A stretch of 43,893 nucleotides of DNA, taken from Candidatus Omnitrophota bacterium. Lineage in GTDB: Bacteria; Omnitrophota; Gorgyraeia; Gygaellales; Profunditerraquicolaceae. The first letter of the stretch is position 1. Each line of letters starts with the position of its first letter. Location: contig JAPLLW010000009.1 of NCBI GenBank assembly GCA_026387355.1, positions 401 to 44,293 on the forward strand. The letters run 5' to 3'. Below, in pieces: positions 1-9,325 of the stretch. Under the pieces are notes generated by a model. That model worked only from the letters and a program-made list of their open reading frames with translations. It was not told where the DNA came from and did no database searches. Made by a program: the position numbers and the translations under genes.

Positions 1-993
1 TCCTTTAAAGATGAAGGCAAATTGGAGTATCTGGTTAGCGATATCAAGACCTATCCTGTGCTTATTATCGGAGGCGGCGTATCCAACAGCGCTTACGGTA
101 TAGGGCTATTGAAAGGGTGGTCAAATGCAGGCTCCCGGCCGGTATTTAAAATAGTTACAGGTTATTCGAGCGGGTCGATCCTCGCTACTGCCACCTTTGC
201 AGGAAAAGACTATGAAGGCCGGCTTGCGGATTTGTTTACCTCGATATCGACTAAAGATGTTGTGACACCAAGGAGCAGTTTTGCCATTCTATTCAGAGAT
301 TCTGTGGTTAGCTCAGCCCCGTTAGCTAAAAAAATCAATGATATTGTGGATGATGATTTAATGGCGAAGATTGCACAAGAGCATAAGAAGGGGCGCAGGC
401 TATATGTGGGAACCACGGATTTTGACGCCCAGGGGTTTGTTATATGGGATATGGGAGCGCTTGCATCCAAAGGAAGCCCTGATTCGGTGAAGATGTTCCG
501 CAAAATAATTCTGGCCTCATGTGCGTTTCCAGCTATGCTTCCTCCGGTTTATTTTCAAGTTGAAGCTGGCGGTAGGCGTTATGATGAGATGCATGTTGAT
601 GGCGGAGTTATTAGTGGACTTTTTTATATTTACCAGTTAATGGAAGGCGCGGAACCCAAAGGATTCAAAACTAGGGTTTATGTTCTAAACCTGTGTTATA
701 TGTCACCGCACTCTCGGCAGGTAGAAGACAATATGGTGGATATGACCTCGCGTCTGATTGAAACCAATGGAGTGGCAAAAATGATCGGGGACACTTACAG
801 GGTTTATGCATTCGCGAAAGAAAAAGGATGGGATTATAATTTAGCGTATATTCCAGAAGACTTTAAGTCTAATCAAAAAGAGATGCTCGATAAGCAGGAA
901 ATGCAGAGGCTTTTTAAGCGCGGATATGATGATGCGGTAGAAAGGTATAATTGGCACAAGGCTCCACCCGGACTTGTGGCAGAGGGTAAATAA
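1..993 (+). CDS. Patatin-like phospholipase family protein, 5' end cut by the window
   Basis: Serine acyl hydrolase of the patatin family, expected to cleave lipid acyl esters with a Ser-Asp dyad. Counting from the TTG at position 22, a glycine-rich oxyanion segment (IIGGGVSNSAYG) starts near residue 15, the nucleophile elbow G-Y-S-S-G puts Ser at residue 49, and the dyad Asp lies in VDGG at residue 193. The reading frame stays open to base 1 (SFKDEGK before the TTG), so the real start is probably outside the window. The first 14 nt downstream of the stop lead straight into the next small gene, and a run of lipid and glycan genes follows, which fits membrane-lipid turnover. Family assignment is from motifs; the substrate is unknown. 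Confidence 0.72.
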   Translation, partial: SFKDEGKLEYLVSDIKTYPVLIIGGGVSNSAYGIGLLKGWSNAGSRPVFKIVTGYSSGSILATATFAGKDYEGRLADLFTSISTKDVVTPRSSFAILFRDSVVSSAPLAKKINDIVDDDLMAKIAQEHKKGRRLYVGTTDFDAQGFVIWDMGALASKGSPDSVKMFRKIILASCAFPAMLPPVYFQVEAGGRRYDEMHVDGGVISGLFYIYQLMEGAEPKGFKTRVYVLNLCYMSPHSRQVEDNMVDMTSRLIETNGVAKMIGDTYRVYAFAKEKGWDYNLAYIPEDFKSNQKEMLDKQEMQRLFKRGYDDAVERYNWHKAPPGLVAEGK

Positions 994-1006
994 AGCTGGA
1001 GGATAT

Positions 1007-1201
1007 ATGAATAAAGGTATATCAGTTGCACTTTTGGTTGTAGGAGTTATTTTGTTAGTTGCCGGGCTTAATGCTTACCATTCGGCAAGTTCCGATGTTT
1101 CCCGCTTTTTTACGGGAGCACCTACAGATAAGGCACTCTGGCTTTTGATTGGTGGAGTGTTCGCCGGCATAGTTGGGTTTTTAGGTTTAGTTCGGAAGTA
1201 A
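1007..1201 (+). CDS. DUF3185 family small membrane protein
   Basis: A 64-residue protein with two hydrophobic segments (about residues 5-20 and 40-60) separated by a hydrophilic SSDVSRFFTGAPTDK stretch that is the conserved centre of the DUF3185 family. The function of that family is unknown. I start it at the ATG at 1007 because a GGAGG ribosome binding site lies at 998-1002. A longer frame opening at 974 would overlap the lipase gene and has no such site. It sits 13 nt after the lipase stop, so the two are probably co-transcribed. Confidence 0.75.
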   Translation: MNKGISVALLVVGVILLVAGLNAYHSASSDVSRFFTGAPTDKALWLLIGGVFAGIVGFLGLVRK

Positions 1202-1212
1202 AAGGTCTTCGC

Positions 1213-3942
1213 TTGAGATATAAAAATATGAAAGATAGAAAAGAGATTGTCCGATTTCTAATTGCAGGAACTATTATTAATGCAACAGACTTTAGTATCT
1301 ATTATATTTTATTTCATTTCTTGTCTTTTAGTATATCTAAAGGAATTTCTTTTATCTGTGCGGGGATTATTGGGTATTTGCTTAATAAATTTTGGACGTT
1401 TAAACATAACAAGCCATCGTCGTATGCTGAGGTTGGCCAGTATGCATTAATTAACTTTTTAGCTTTAGGCATTAATGTTTTAACAAATCAAAGTATTCTT
1501 AACGCCTGGCCTAGAGCTGTCTGGGTAGCCTTAATCATTGCTACGATAATAACAGGTTTGTTTACCTATATTTGCTTTAAATGGTGGGTTTTTAGAATTT
1601 CGTTGAAAGAGAAGGTAGTTAATCTTATGTGGTGTAAATGGTTTCCGTTGAGATTTGTTGTAAGGGCTGTTGCGCGCCGACAGGGTTTTTTGGATCCTAT
1701 TAAACTTATCTCTCAGATACAGAATTTTGCGCAACCATCAGAGGTGGCAGCTCCGATGGAACTGTTACGTTCAGGCGTTGTTTTGCATGCTCGTGGTTTG
1801 ATTAATAGTGTAGCCATCCAGCATAACCTTGATTGGGTCTGGCCTTATTGGGTAGAATGTCAATATAATCCTAGAAATGAGGCGTTTATTCCGCGATCCT
1901 TTTCGTTAACCCAAATTAATCTTACTCATAGAAATTGGACAGCTTTGGGCGTTCCCGATGGCATTGAATTTCCTCTTATCGATCCGCGCGGTCTAGTCAC
2001 ACCTTATTACGATAGCTGGTCTATTGATTTTTGGATTGTTCCAGAAGAGGGTAAGCCATTAATTCCCTCGCGTAGCCCAAGCGTATCTCAAAAGATGACT
2101 ATGGATGATAATCTTTGCGTGATTACAGAATTCCACCTTGATCAAGTGGAACCTCTCGGTTTAGAAGCTGTGGCTCCCTCCCCAAGGGGATTGAAGCTTA
2201 AATTGATAGCGCAAGTTATAGGTCCGGCTCAAGCACCAGTTTGTCAGGTTAAAGTCATGGGATCTGCTGGAGTCAAGGCGCGGTTGGTTGTTTCTCTTAG
2301 GCCTTATAATCCTGAAGGTGTCAGCTTTATAAATAATGTTACTCTTCTTGAAGATTCGTTGGGTTGGCAAGTAAATAGAAAAGATTTTGTCTATTTTGAT
2401 AAGCCTCCGGAACAATACGTGTTTTCGGATTATCATCGAGGTGATGTTTATAGTCGATTGTCTTTGAATGAGAATGAAAAAGAAGTTTCATGTAAAGTCG
2501 GTATGGCCAGTGCAGCTGCTGTTTTCTTATTGGAAGCAGGAAAATCAGAAGATGTTACCATTACAGTGCCTTTAACGAAAGATAAAATTGAGAAAGAATC
2601 TTATCTAAACTATAAAGAAATTGCAAGACTCGCGTGGAAGAAGAGTATTCAAGGCTCTTGTGTATTGCAAATTCCCGATGAACATTTTAAGTTTCTTTAC
2701 ACAGTTGCTATCCACACCATGATTTTGCATTCTCCCAAGGAAGTTTATCCTGGGCCGTATATTTACAGGCGGTTTTGGTTCCGTGATGCCGCCTTTATAT
2801 TAGATGCTTTGTTATGTGTTGGGTTAAAGGAGCGTGCTCGAAGGGCCCTGGATTGTTTTCGCGACCGTCAGACAGCCGGTGGTTATTTTCTTTCTCAGGA
2901 AGGCGAATGGGATTCTAACGGCGAGGCTTTATGGATTATGCATCGGTATTGTGAGATGACGGGGGATGTTCCACCAAAAGAGTGGATTGAATCAATTCAA
3001 AAAGCGGGTAAGTGGATTTGTAAAAAACTTCTATCTAGTAATTTGCAATCTCCCCACGCAGGATTATTACCTTCGGGATTTAGCGCCGAACATTTGGGTC
3101 CGAATGATTTTTATTATTGGGATGACTTTTGGGCGGTTGCGGGATTAAAAGCAGCGGCTTTTTTGTGTTCAGCTTACAAGGATAATGATCGGGCTCATTT
3201 ATTTGAAAGCCAATCGCAAGTATTGCTGGAGAGTATTAATCAAAGTTTAAAAATGATAGAGTTTCGTTTAAAAAGACTGGCAATACCAGCCTCTGCGTAT
3301 CGGCGTTTGGATTCGGGAGCAATCGGTTCTTTGGTTGCCGGTTATCCGCTCCGAGTTTTCAAACAGAATGATCCAAGAATTTTAGACACAGCTGCTTATT
3401 TAATGAAAAATTGTTTAGTTCATGGTGGATTTTTCCATGATATGACCCATTCAGGTATTAATCCTTACCTTACTTTACATTTAGCCCAAGTGCTTTTACG
3501 GGCAGGAGATCCCAGGTATTTTGATTTGATGTCAGCAGTGGCTAAGCTGGCTTCACCTACAGGACAATGGCCGGAGTCGGTGCACCCGCGCACGGGCGGC
3601 GGATGCATGGGGGATGGGCAACATGTTTGGGCTGCAGCAGAATGGGTTTTAATGATCAGAAATTGTTTTGTGCGCGAAGAAGATAACCGATTAATTCTAT
3701 GTTCTGGTATCCCACGGATCTGGCTAGAGAAGAATGAAACGATTTCGTTTGGTCCTGCGCCAACAAATTTTGGCAATATTCAACTTTCCATAAAACCGCA
3801 AGGGCAAAATATTCTTATCGAATGGCGCGGAGTTTGGTTTGCTCAAGAACCGCCAATTGATATTCAATTACCCGGTTTCAAGAGCGTAAGAATTACACCT
3901 GCAACGAATTCCCTGGAATTGAAATATGAGGCGAGTAAATGA
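1213..3942 (+). CDS. GtrA-like membrane domain fused to a glucoamylase-like (alpha/alpha)6 glycosidase domain
   Basis: The N-terminal ~135 residues read as a GtrA-type domain: four hydrophobic segments, the opening RFLIAGTIINATDF and the signature GYLLNKFWTF. GtrA proteins are thought to flip polyprenyl-phosphate sugars across the membrane. Residues ~180-460 look beta-rich. Residues ~480-860 resemble GH15 or debranching (alpha/alpha)6-barrel glycosidases, with RRFWFRDAAFILDAL and a candidate acid in EWDSNGEALW. The start is the TTG at 1213, preceded by AAAGG at 1201-1205; an ATG at 1228 is also possible. The gene overlaps the next one by 4 nt (ATGA). GtrA fused to a glycosidase is unusual. 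The GtrA call is strong; the exact glycosidase family and its substrate are uncertain. Confidence 0.68.
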   Translation: MRYKNMKDRKEIVRFLIAGTIINATDFSIYYILFHFLSFSISKGISFICAGIIGYLLNKFWTFKHNKPSSYAEVGQYALINFLALGINVLTNQSILNAWPRAVWVALIIATIITGLFTYICFKWWVFRISLKEKVVNLMWCKWFPLRFVVRAVARRQGFLDPIKLISQIQNFAQPSEVAAPMELLRSGVVLHARGLINSVAIQHNLDWVWPYWVECQYNPRNEAFIPRSFSLTQINLTHRNWTALGVPDGIEFPLIDPRGLVTPYYDSWSIDFWIVPEEGKPLIPSRSPSVSQKMTMDDNLCVITEFHLDQVEPLGLEAVAPSPRGLKLKLIAQVIGPAQAPVCQVKVMGSAGVKARLVVSLRPYNPEGVSFINNVTLLEDSLGWQVNRKDFVYFDKPPEQYVFSDYHRGDVYSRLSLNENEKEVSCKVGMASAAAVFLLEAGKSEDVTITVPLTKDKIEKESYLNYKEIARLAWKKSIQGSCVLQIPDEHFKFLYTVAIHTMILHSPKEVYPGPYIYRRFWFRDAAFILDALLCVGLKERARRALDCFRDRQTAGGYFLSQEGEWDSNGEALWIMHRYCEMTGDVPPKEWIESIQKAGKWICKKLLSSNLQSPHAGLLPSGFSAEHLGPNDFYYWDDFWAVAGLKAAAFLCSAYKDNDRAHLFESQSQVLLESINQSLKMIEFRLKRLAIPASAYRRLDSGAIGSLVAGYPLRVFKQNDPRILDTAAYLMKNCLVHGGFFHDMTHSGINPYLTLHLAQVLLRAGDPRYFDLMSAVAKLASPTGQWPESVHPRTGGGCMGDGQHVWAAAEWVLMIRNCFVREEDNRLILCSGIPRIWLEKNETISFGPAPTNFGNIQLSIKPQGQNILIEWRGVWFAQEPPIDIQLPGFKSVRITPATNSLELKYEASK

Positions 3943-5399
3943 CAAAAGGCATCGAAGATATATTTAAAGAAGTTATCATATTAAATTCAGGAAAGATAAT
4001 TTACGCGGAAGACATTGAGGAGCTTTATACTAAGGTTGCTCCGATTAAAGAGATGTGTGTTTTTGTAGTCTCTGGAATGAATGGGGCAAAAGGATCGAAA
4101 GTTCTTTGGGCAGTTATTCAGCCTGATCTTGACGAATTCAGGAAATTCGCCATGGTGAATCTACATTTAGCCATTAAGGAGAGATTTGATCAGACCTATC
4201 CATCGCTACCTATCCATAAAAGGCTTAGAGGTTTTACTATTGCGCTTGAGGATCTACCGCGTACCCTGTTTGGCAAGTTAGATAGATATGCGGTTAAGAA
4301 AATATATGAACCTAGAGTGAGGGCAGGAATAGAAGGTGCTCTTCCGGTACTAGATGAGCTCACGGTTTCAGATCAGCTGTTGATAGAATCCGAGACTGGC
4401 ATAAAAATTTTAAAATGCCTAAAGGAAATATCCGGTATTAAAAGGCCGGTAATACTTGAGGATTCTCTAGAGCTGGATCTAGGAATAGATTCGTTAGGCA
4501 GGATAGAATTGGCTTCATGTTTGCAGTTAGCTTTTAGAGTTGTAATAAAAGATGAAGCAATCTCACAAGCCTTTAGCGTAAAGGATCTTATTTTGGGAAT
4601 AACAGATGCGCTGAGGGAGGCTAAAAGTATCCCCTTAGAGGAGGATCAGAGGGTACCTTTAACACCAGGCTACTGGAAAAAACATTTACAAGTTTTGCCG
4701 AAAGAAGCACATTTGGGGGCGTTGGATTTCAGTAACGGTTTTTTTGCATGGCTGTCTCGGTTTATTATCATAACCATAAATTATTTGATTTTTAAATTGT
4801 TTTTCCGTGTGAAGGCTGAAGGAGCGGAGAATGTACCCAAAGAAGGCGCCTATATTTTATTTCCCAATCACACAAGCGATCTCGATGGTCCAGCTATTGC
4901 CGCTTGTTTACCGCGTAGACCGCATTTTCAGCTTTTTTACTTTGTCTTCATACCGTTTCTTTTCAGGCCTTTCGTGAAAACTTCTTTTGCAAGGAATTTC
5001 GTAAAGTTGGGGAGGCTTATTCCCTTTGATTATTCAACGCATTTCCTGGAATCATTACGCAGCGCTTATTTAGTATTGCAAATGCATAAAGGTTTATGTT
5101 TCTTTCCGGAAGGGTTGCGTAGTACTACTGGTAAAGTGGGAGAATTTAAAAAAGGGTTTGGTATTTTAGCTAAAGAGTCGGGCGCAAAGCTTGTGCCTGT
5201 AGCCATAGAAGGAGCTTTTGAGGCATGGGCTAGTACGGCAAAGTATCCTAAATGCCACCCGATTAGAGTTAGATTCGGTAAGCCGCTTCTGGTCGAAGAT
5301 TTAGAAAAGGAAGGGTTGGCCATGGGTGCGCATAATTCTTATGAAGCAATATCCGTGGCGGGGAGACAAGCGCTTATGGAGCTAAAGGATAAAAAATGA
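3939..5399 (+). CDS. Fusion of acyl-adenylate ligase C-terminal subdomain, acyl carrier domain and PlsC acyltransferase
   Basis: Three parts in 486 residues. Residues ~10-125 match only the small C-terminal subdomain of adenylate-forming acyl ligases: NSGKIIYAEDIEE, then LPRTLFGKLDRY with the catalytic-type Lys at 113. The ~400-residue ATP-binding core is absent. Residues ~140-210 are an acyl carrier domain with the phosphopantetheine serine at 185 (GIDSLG). Residues ~270-480 are a PlsC/LPLAT acyltransferase with the HX4D motif at His311/Asp316 and FPEG at 389-392. A likely role is loading an acyl chain on the carrier and transferring it to a glycerophosphate-type acceptor at the membrane; this is inference. 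It overlaps both neighbours by 4 nt (ATGA), indicating translational coupling. The missing ligase core is either a true split or a decayed fusion. Confidence 0.78.
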   Translation: MTKGIEDIFKEVIILNSGKIIYAEDIEELYTKVAPIKEMCVFVVSGMNGAKGSKVLWAVIQPDLDEFRKFAMVNLHLAIKERFDQTYPSLPIHKRLRGFTIALEDLPRTLFGKLDRYAVKKIYEPRVRAGIEGALPVLDELTVSDQLLIESETGIKILKCLKEISGIKRPVILEDSLELDLGIDSLGRIELASCLQLAFRVVIKDEAISQAFSVKDLILGITDALREAKSIPLEEDQRVPLTPGYWKKHLQVLPKEAHLGALDFSNGFFAWLSRFIIITINYLIFKLFFRVKAEGAENVPKEGAYILFPNHTSDLDGPAIAACLPRRPHFQLFYFVFIPFLFRPFVKTSFARNFVKLGRLIPFDYSTHFLESLRSAYLVLQMHKGLCFFPEGLRSTTGKVGEFKKGFGILAKESGAKLVPVAIEGAFEAWASTAKYPKCHPIRVRFGKPLLVEDLEKEGLAMGAHNSYEAISVAGRQALMELKDKK

Positions 5400-7477
5400 G
5401 AATTCTCATGATGACGAATACCTATTTCCCGATTGTAGGAGGACTAGAGCAATCGATTTATTCTTTTAGTGAAGAATTTAAAACTTTAGGGCATGAGGTT
5501 TTGATTGCTACTCCGAACTTTAGGGGAATGCCGGCAGAGGAACCGGGCGTTATTCGAATTCCGGCTTTTCAAAAATTTGGCGGGACTATTTTCTCTGTTA
5601 ACTTTCCGGCATCGGGACTCTTAACGAAACTAATGGAAGAATTCGCTCCGGATATAGTGCACAGTCATTGTCCGTTTTTCATGGGAGATTTGGCATTGCG
5701 CCTCAGTCGGCAGCACGCCATACCGCTGGTATATACTAATCATACGATGTTTGAGCAGTACGTGCATGATTGGCCAATTCAGAATGAGGGAGTCAAACGA
5801 TTTGTTGTCAAGCTTGCTGTCGGATATGCCAATTTAGCGGATCGAGTAATCGTCCCTTGTGAAAGTGTACAGGAAATCTTGCTTAAAAGAGGTGTTAAAA
5901 CTCCTATGGAAGTTATTCCTACAGGTGTAGATGTGAAGCGTTTTTCACAGGGCGGTGGAAAAGCTTTTCGGGAGCAGAATCAAATTCCTCCGGATGCTCT
6001 AGTGATCGGACATGCGGGGCGATTGGCGTTGGAGAAGAATTTGGACTTTTTGATAGATTGTATGATTGGAGTCTTAAAAAAAGATCCAAGGGTCCATGCA
6101 CTGATCGTGGGCCTTGGTCCAGCGAAAGAAATGATCCAGGAGACCTTTAAACAAGCCGGCCTTGAAAATAGATTACATTTAACTGGAGTCTTGCATTACC
6201 AGGCCCTGGTTGATGCTTATCTTGCTATGGACGTTTTCGCATTTGCCTCATTAAGTGAAACTCAAGGGATTGTTCTTATTGAAGCCATGGCAGCCGGTGT
6301 CCCGGTGGTGGCGTTGGATGCCCCGGGAGCACGGGATGTTGTTGAAGATTCTCTAAACGGTCGCTTGCTCAATGAAATGGATCAAGAAAGTTTTGTTAAT
6401 GCGCTTTTGTGGGTTTTAGCTCGCTCTCCCGAAGAATCGCAAATTATTAAGGAGGCCGCAAGAACAACAACGCAGAAATACTTGATCAATGTTTCTGCCA
6501 AACGTATGTTAGAAGTTTATGAAAAAGTTAGATCAAGAAAATCTATTTCAATGGGTAGGAAAAATAGTTCGCAGTTTCTTTTCTTTTGGCGTATTAAAGC
6601 GGAGTTGGATATTTGCAGAAATTATATTAAATCTGTAGCTACATCAATTTTCGAAGGTAATTTTCAAAAAACAGAATTCAGAATGATTGAGGGCGCAAAC
6701 GATAATCTCCCCGATGGTACGACGCCTCCTCCTGCGGGAGAAGCCGAACCTGGTTTATACGTTATGACCGAAGACGGGAAACGTATCGCTTTTTCTCATA
6801 TTAAAGGAGGATTTTCTAAAGTTGTTATTATAGCACCTGGTTTTTACAATAATAAAGATACGTTTTTGTTTAAAAAGATGGCTGAGGCATTCAGTAAAGA
6901 ATACGATGTTATTGTATTTGATTTTCGAGGACATGGTAAGTCTAGCGATGTGTTTACGTGGACAGCGCATGAACAAAAAGATTTGCGAGCGATCACTACC
7001 TACGCTAAGGAAAATCACTATACCAAGATTGGGGTGATTGGTTTCTCGCTGGGTGCTGCGATTGCATTGGTTGAAGCAAGCAACCATCAGAACATCGATA
7101 GCGTGATTGCTGTTAGCAGTCCGGAAGATTTAGGAAGTATCAATTTCCATTTCTGGGAAAAAGATATGTGGGCAGATCTAAAACTTAATTTTGGGTTCAA
7201 GGGGCGGGGTAAGGGTATCCGACCGGGTAGTCCAGCTTTAATGAAAATTCGGCCCCGCGATATCATTGATAAGATATCTCCCACGCCGATACTTTTCATT
7301 CATGGTGAAAAAGATTGGCTAGTCAAGATAAGGCATAGCCTGTTTTTATTTTACAAGGCAAAGGGTCCCAAAACCATGAAAATAATTAAGGATGGCGGAC
7401 ATTCGGAAAGGTTGTTTGATGCTTTTCCTGATCAGTTTATGAAAATATGCTTAGACCAATTTAGAGAAACTTTATAA
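5396..7477 (+). CDS. GT4-family glycosyltransferase fused to an alpha/beta hydrolase
   Basis: Residues 1-~385 form a GT-B fold glycosyltransferase of the GT4 type: the opening MRILMMTNTYFPIVGGLEQ, VIPTGVD, GHAGRLALEKN, and the donor-site segment SETQGIVLIEAMAAGVPVV. A linker of ~85 residues leads to an alpha/beta hydrolase (about residues 475-690) with VVIIAPGF, FDFRGHGKSS and the nucleophile elbow GFSLG (Ser551). LFIHGEKDWLV carries the candidate Asp and DGGHSE the candidate His. The transferase may add hexoses to a lipid acceptor while the hydrolase removes acyl groups; that pairing is inference. It starts 4 nt inside the preceding PlsC fusion gene. Confidence 0.8.
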   Translation: MRILMMTNTYFPIVGGLEQSIYSFSEEFKTLGHEVLIATPNFRGMPAEEPGVIRIPAFQKFGGTIFSVNFPASGLLTKLMEEFAPDIVHSHCPFFMGDLALRLSRQHAIPLVYTNHTMFEQYVHDWPIQNEGVKRFVVKLAVGYANLADRVIVPCESVQEILLKRGVKTPMEVIPTGVDVKRFSQGGGKAFREQNQIPPDALVIGHAGRLALEKNLDFLIDCMIGVLKKDPRVHALIVGLGPAKEMIQETFKQAGLENRLHLTGVLHYQALVDAYLAMDVFAFASLSETQGIVLIEAMAAGVPVVALDAPGARDVVEDSLNGRLLNEMDQESFVNALLWVLARSPEESQIIKEAARTTTQKYLINVSAKRMLEVYEKVRSRKSISMGRKNSSQFLFFWRIKAELDICRNYIKSVATSIFEGNFQKTEFRMIEGANDNLPDGTTPPPAGEAEPGLYVMTEDGKRIAFSHIKGGFSKVVIIAPGFYNNKDTFLFKKMAEAFSKEYDVIVFDFRGHGKSSDVFTWTAHEQKDLRAITTYAKENHYTKIGVIGFSLGAAIALVEASNHQNIDSVIAVSSPEDLGSINFHFWEKDMWADLKLNFGFKGRGKGIRPGSPALMKIRPRDIIDKISPTPILFIHGEKDWLVKIRHSLFLFYKAKGPKTMKIIKDGGHSERLFDAFPDQFMKICLDQFRETL

Positions 7478-7510
7478 AGAAATATTTCGAAAACGAAAAT
7501 GGGAGAGAGA

Positions 7511-9325
7511 ATGTCAGAAAAAGCTAAGACCGTGATAAAACATCCAGGCATGGGGGCTATACTTGGTGCAAAGGGTGTAACTTTTCGCGTATGGGTGCCT
7601 CATGCCGAACAGGTTTACGTGACTGGTACTTTCAATGACTGGAGTAAGACTTCAACGCCTCTGGTCAAAGAGGATAACGGCTACTGGTCGGTTGACGTGA
7701 CAAAGGCAAAAGTAGGGGATGAATACAGATATTTGATTCATGGCCCCAAGGAACCTCTCACTCGTATTGATCCTTATGCCAGAAAGGTAACCAGCTCAAT
7801 CGGTAATGGAGTTATCTACGATCCTAAAGTATTTGATTGGGGTAAGAGTAATTTTCGTATGGCCACGGGAAATGAGCTTGTAATTTATGAAATGCATATC
7901 GGTACCTTTAACGTGAAAGAAGAAGGGCGGCCGGGTACGTTTGACAGCGCCATTGAGAAATTACCCTATCTACAAAAACTGGGTATCAATGCCGTGGAAG
8001 TGATGCCGATCGCGGAGTTTGCGGGAGATTTTTCGTGGGGTTACAATCCAGCGCATCCTTTTGCCGTTGAGAGTATTTATGGTGGGCCGGATGCACTCAA
8101 GCGATTTGTGAAGGCGGCGCACGAACATGGTATTGCTGTTATTATAGATGTTGTTTACAACCACTTTGGCCCAGGCGATCTTGCTTTGTGGCAGTTTGAT
8201 GGTTGGAGTGAAAATGAAAAGGGAGGAATTTATTTTTACAATGACCATCGCTCGAATACACCTTGGGGCGATACGCGTCCTGATTATGGCCGGGGTGAAG
8301 TGCGCCAATATCTACGCGATAACGTCATGATGTGGTTTGAGGAGTACAAAGCCGACGGCTTACGCTGGGACATGATAGCCTATATTAAAAGCATTGACGG
8401 TAGCGATGACAATCCGGCTAGCGCTATTCCTGAAGGTTGGAGTTTGATGCAGTGGATCAATGTGGAAATTCAAAAACTCTTTCCCGGTAAGATCAGCATT
8501 GGCGAAAGTATGAAAAATAATCCCTGGGTTATTAAAGATGTAGGAGCTGGTGGCGCAGGTTTCAATGCGCAATGGGATGCTGAATTTGTTCATCCTGTTC
8601 GTCAGGCCGTCATCATAGGCGATGATAAACTCCGTGATCTGGGTTCAGTCAGTAAAGCTATTGAGCATCGTTATGATTTAGATGTTTTTCGGCGGATTAT
8701 TTATACCGAGTCACACGATGAGGTTGCCAATGGCCGGGCCCGCGTGCCTGAGGAGATCTGGCCCGGCAAAGTGGATAGCTGGTTTTCTAAGAAACGCTCT
8801 ACGTTGGCAGGTGCTCTTGTTCTTACTTCGCCAGGTATTCCGATGATTTTTGAAGGGCAAGAGTTGCTGGAAGACCGCTGGTTCCAGGATAAAGTCCCGA
8901 TTGACTGGTCCCGAGTTGATGACGAACACGGTATCTATAGAATGTATCGGGATGTAATCGCCCTACGGCGCAATCTATCGGGTGTGACGCGGGGGTTGTG
9001 CGGTCAAAATACTCATGTTTATCATTTTGACGATGTTGCCAAAATTATCGCTTTCCATCGTTGGGATAAACTTGGCCCAGCTGATAGCGTAGTTGTGGTG
9101 GTAAATATGATAAATCAAAACTGTGATGATTATCTCATCGGTTTTCCGCGAGCTGGATTGTGGAAAACACGCTTTAATAGTGATTCATATAAATACGGCC
9201 CAAATTTTGCAAATCATCCTACTCCTGATGTCGAGGCTAAGGAGGAGAAAATCGATGGGTTGCCTTGTTCCGGCAAAATCAGTATCGGGCCATACACGGT
9301 GGTAATTTTCTCGCAAGATGTATAA
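7511..9325 (+). CDS. GH13 alpha-glucan enzyme, 1,4-alpha-glucan branching enzyme type
   Basis: A CBM48 domain (residues ~10-100, with VYVTGTFNDWS) is followed by a GH13 barrel. Numbered from 7511, the catalytic set is visible: nucleophile Asp287 in GLRWDMI, acid/base Glu332 in SIGES and Asp403 in ESHDE. The region I motif VVYNHFGP is present. Length and CBM48 order fit branching enzymes or close relatives such as maltooligosyltrehalose trehalohydrolase. I prefer the ATG at 7511 because GGGAGAG lies just upstream; an in-frame ATG at 7499 would add four residues. The last 8 nt overlap the next gene. It would introduce alpha-1,6 branches in a glucan, consistent with the neighbouring glucoamylase-like and GT4 genes. 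Confidence 0.82.
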   Translation: MSEKAKTVIKHPGMGAILGAKGVTFRVWVPHAEQVYVTGTFNDWSKTSTPLVKEDNGYWSVDVTKAKVGDEYRYLIHGPKEPLTRIDPYARKVTSSIGNGVIYDPKVFDWGKSNFRMATGNELVIYEMHIGTFNVKEEGRPGTFDSAIEKLPYLQKLGINAVEVMPIAEFAGDFSWGYNPAHPFAVESIYGGPDALKRFVKAAHEHGIAVIIDVVYNHFGPGDLALWQFDGWSENEKGGIYFYNDHRSNTPWGDTRPDYGRGEVRQYLRDNVMMWFEEYKADGLRWDMIAYIKSIDGSDDNPASAIPEGWSLMQWINVEIQKLFPGKISIGESMKNNPWVIKDVGAGGAGFNAQWDAEFVHPVRQAVIIGDDKLRDLGSVSKAIEHRYDLDVFRRIIYTESHDEVANGRARVPEEIWPGKVDSWFSKKRSTLAGALVLTSPGIPMIFEGQELLEDRWFQDKVPIDWSRVDDEHGIYRMYRDVIALRRNLSGVTRGLCGQNTHVYHFDDVAKIIAFHRWDKLGPADSVVVVVNMINQNCDDYLIGFPRAGLWKTRFNSDSYKYGPNFANHPTPDVEAKEEKIDGLPCSGKISIGPYTVVIFSQDV

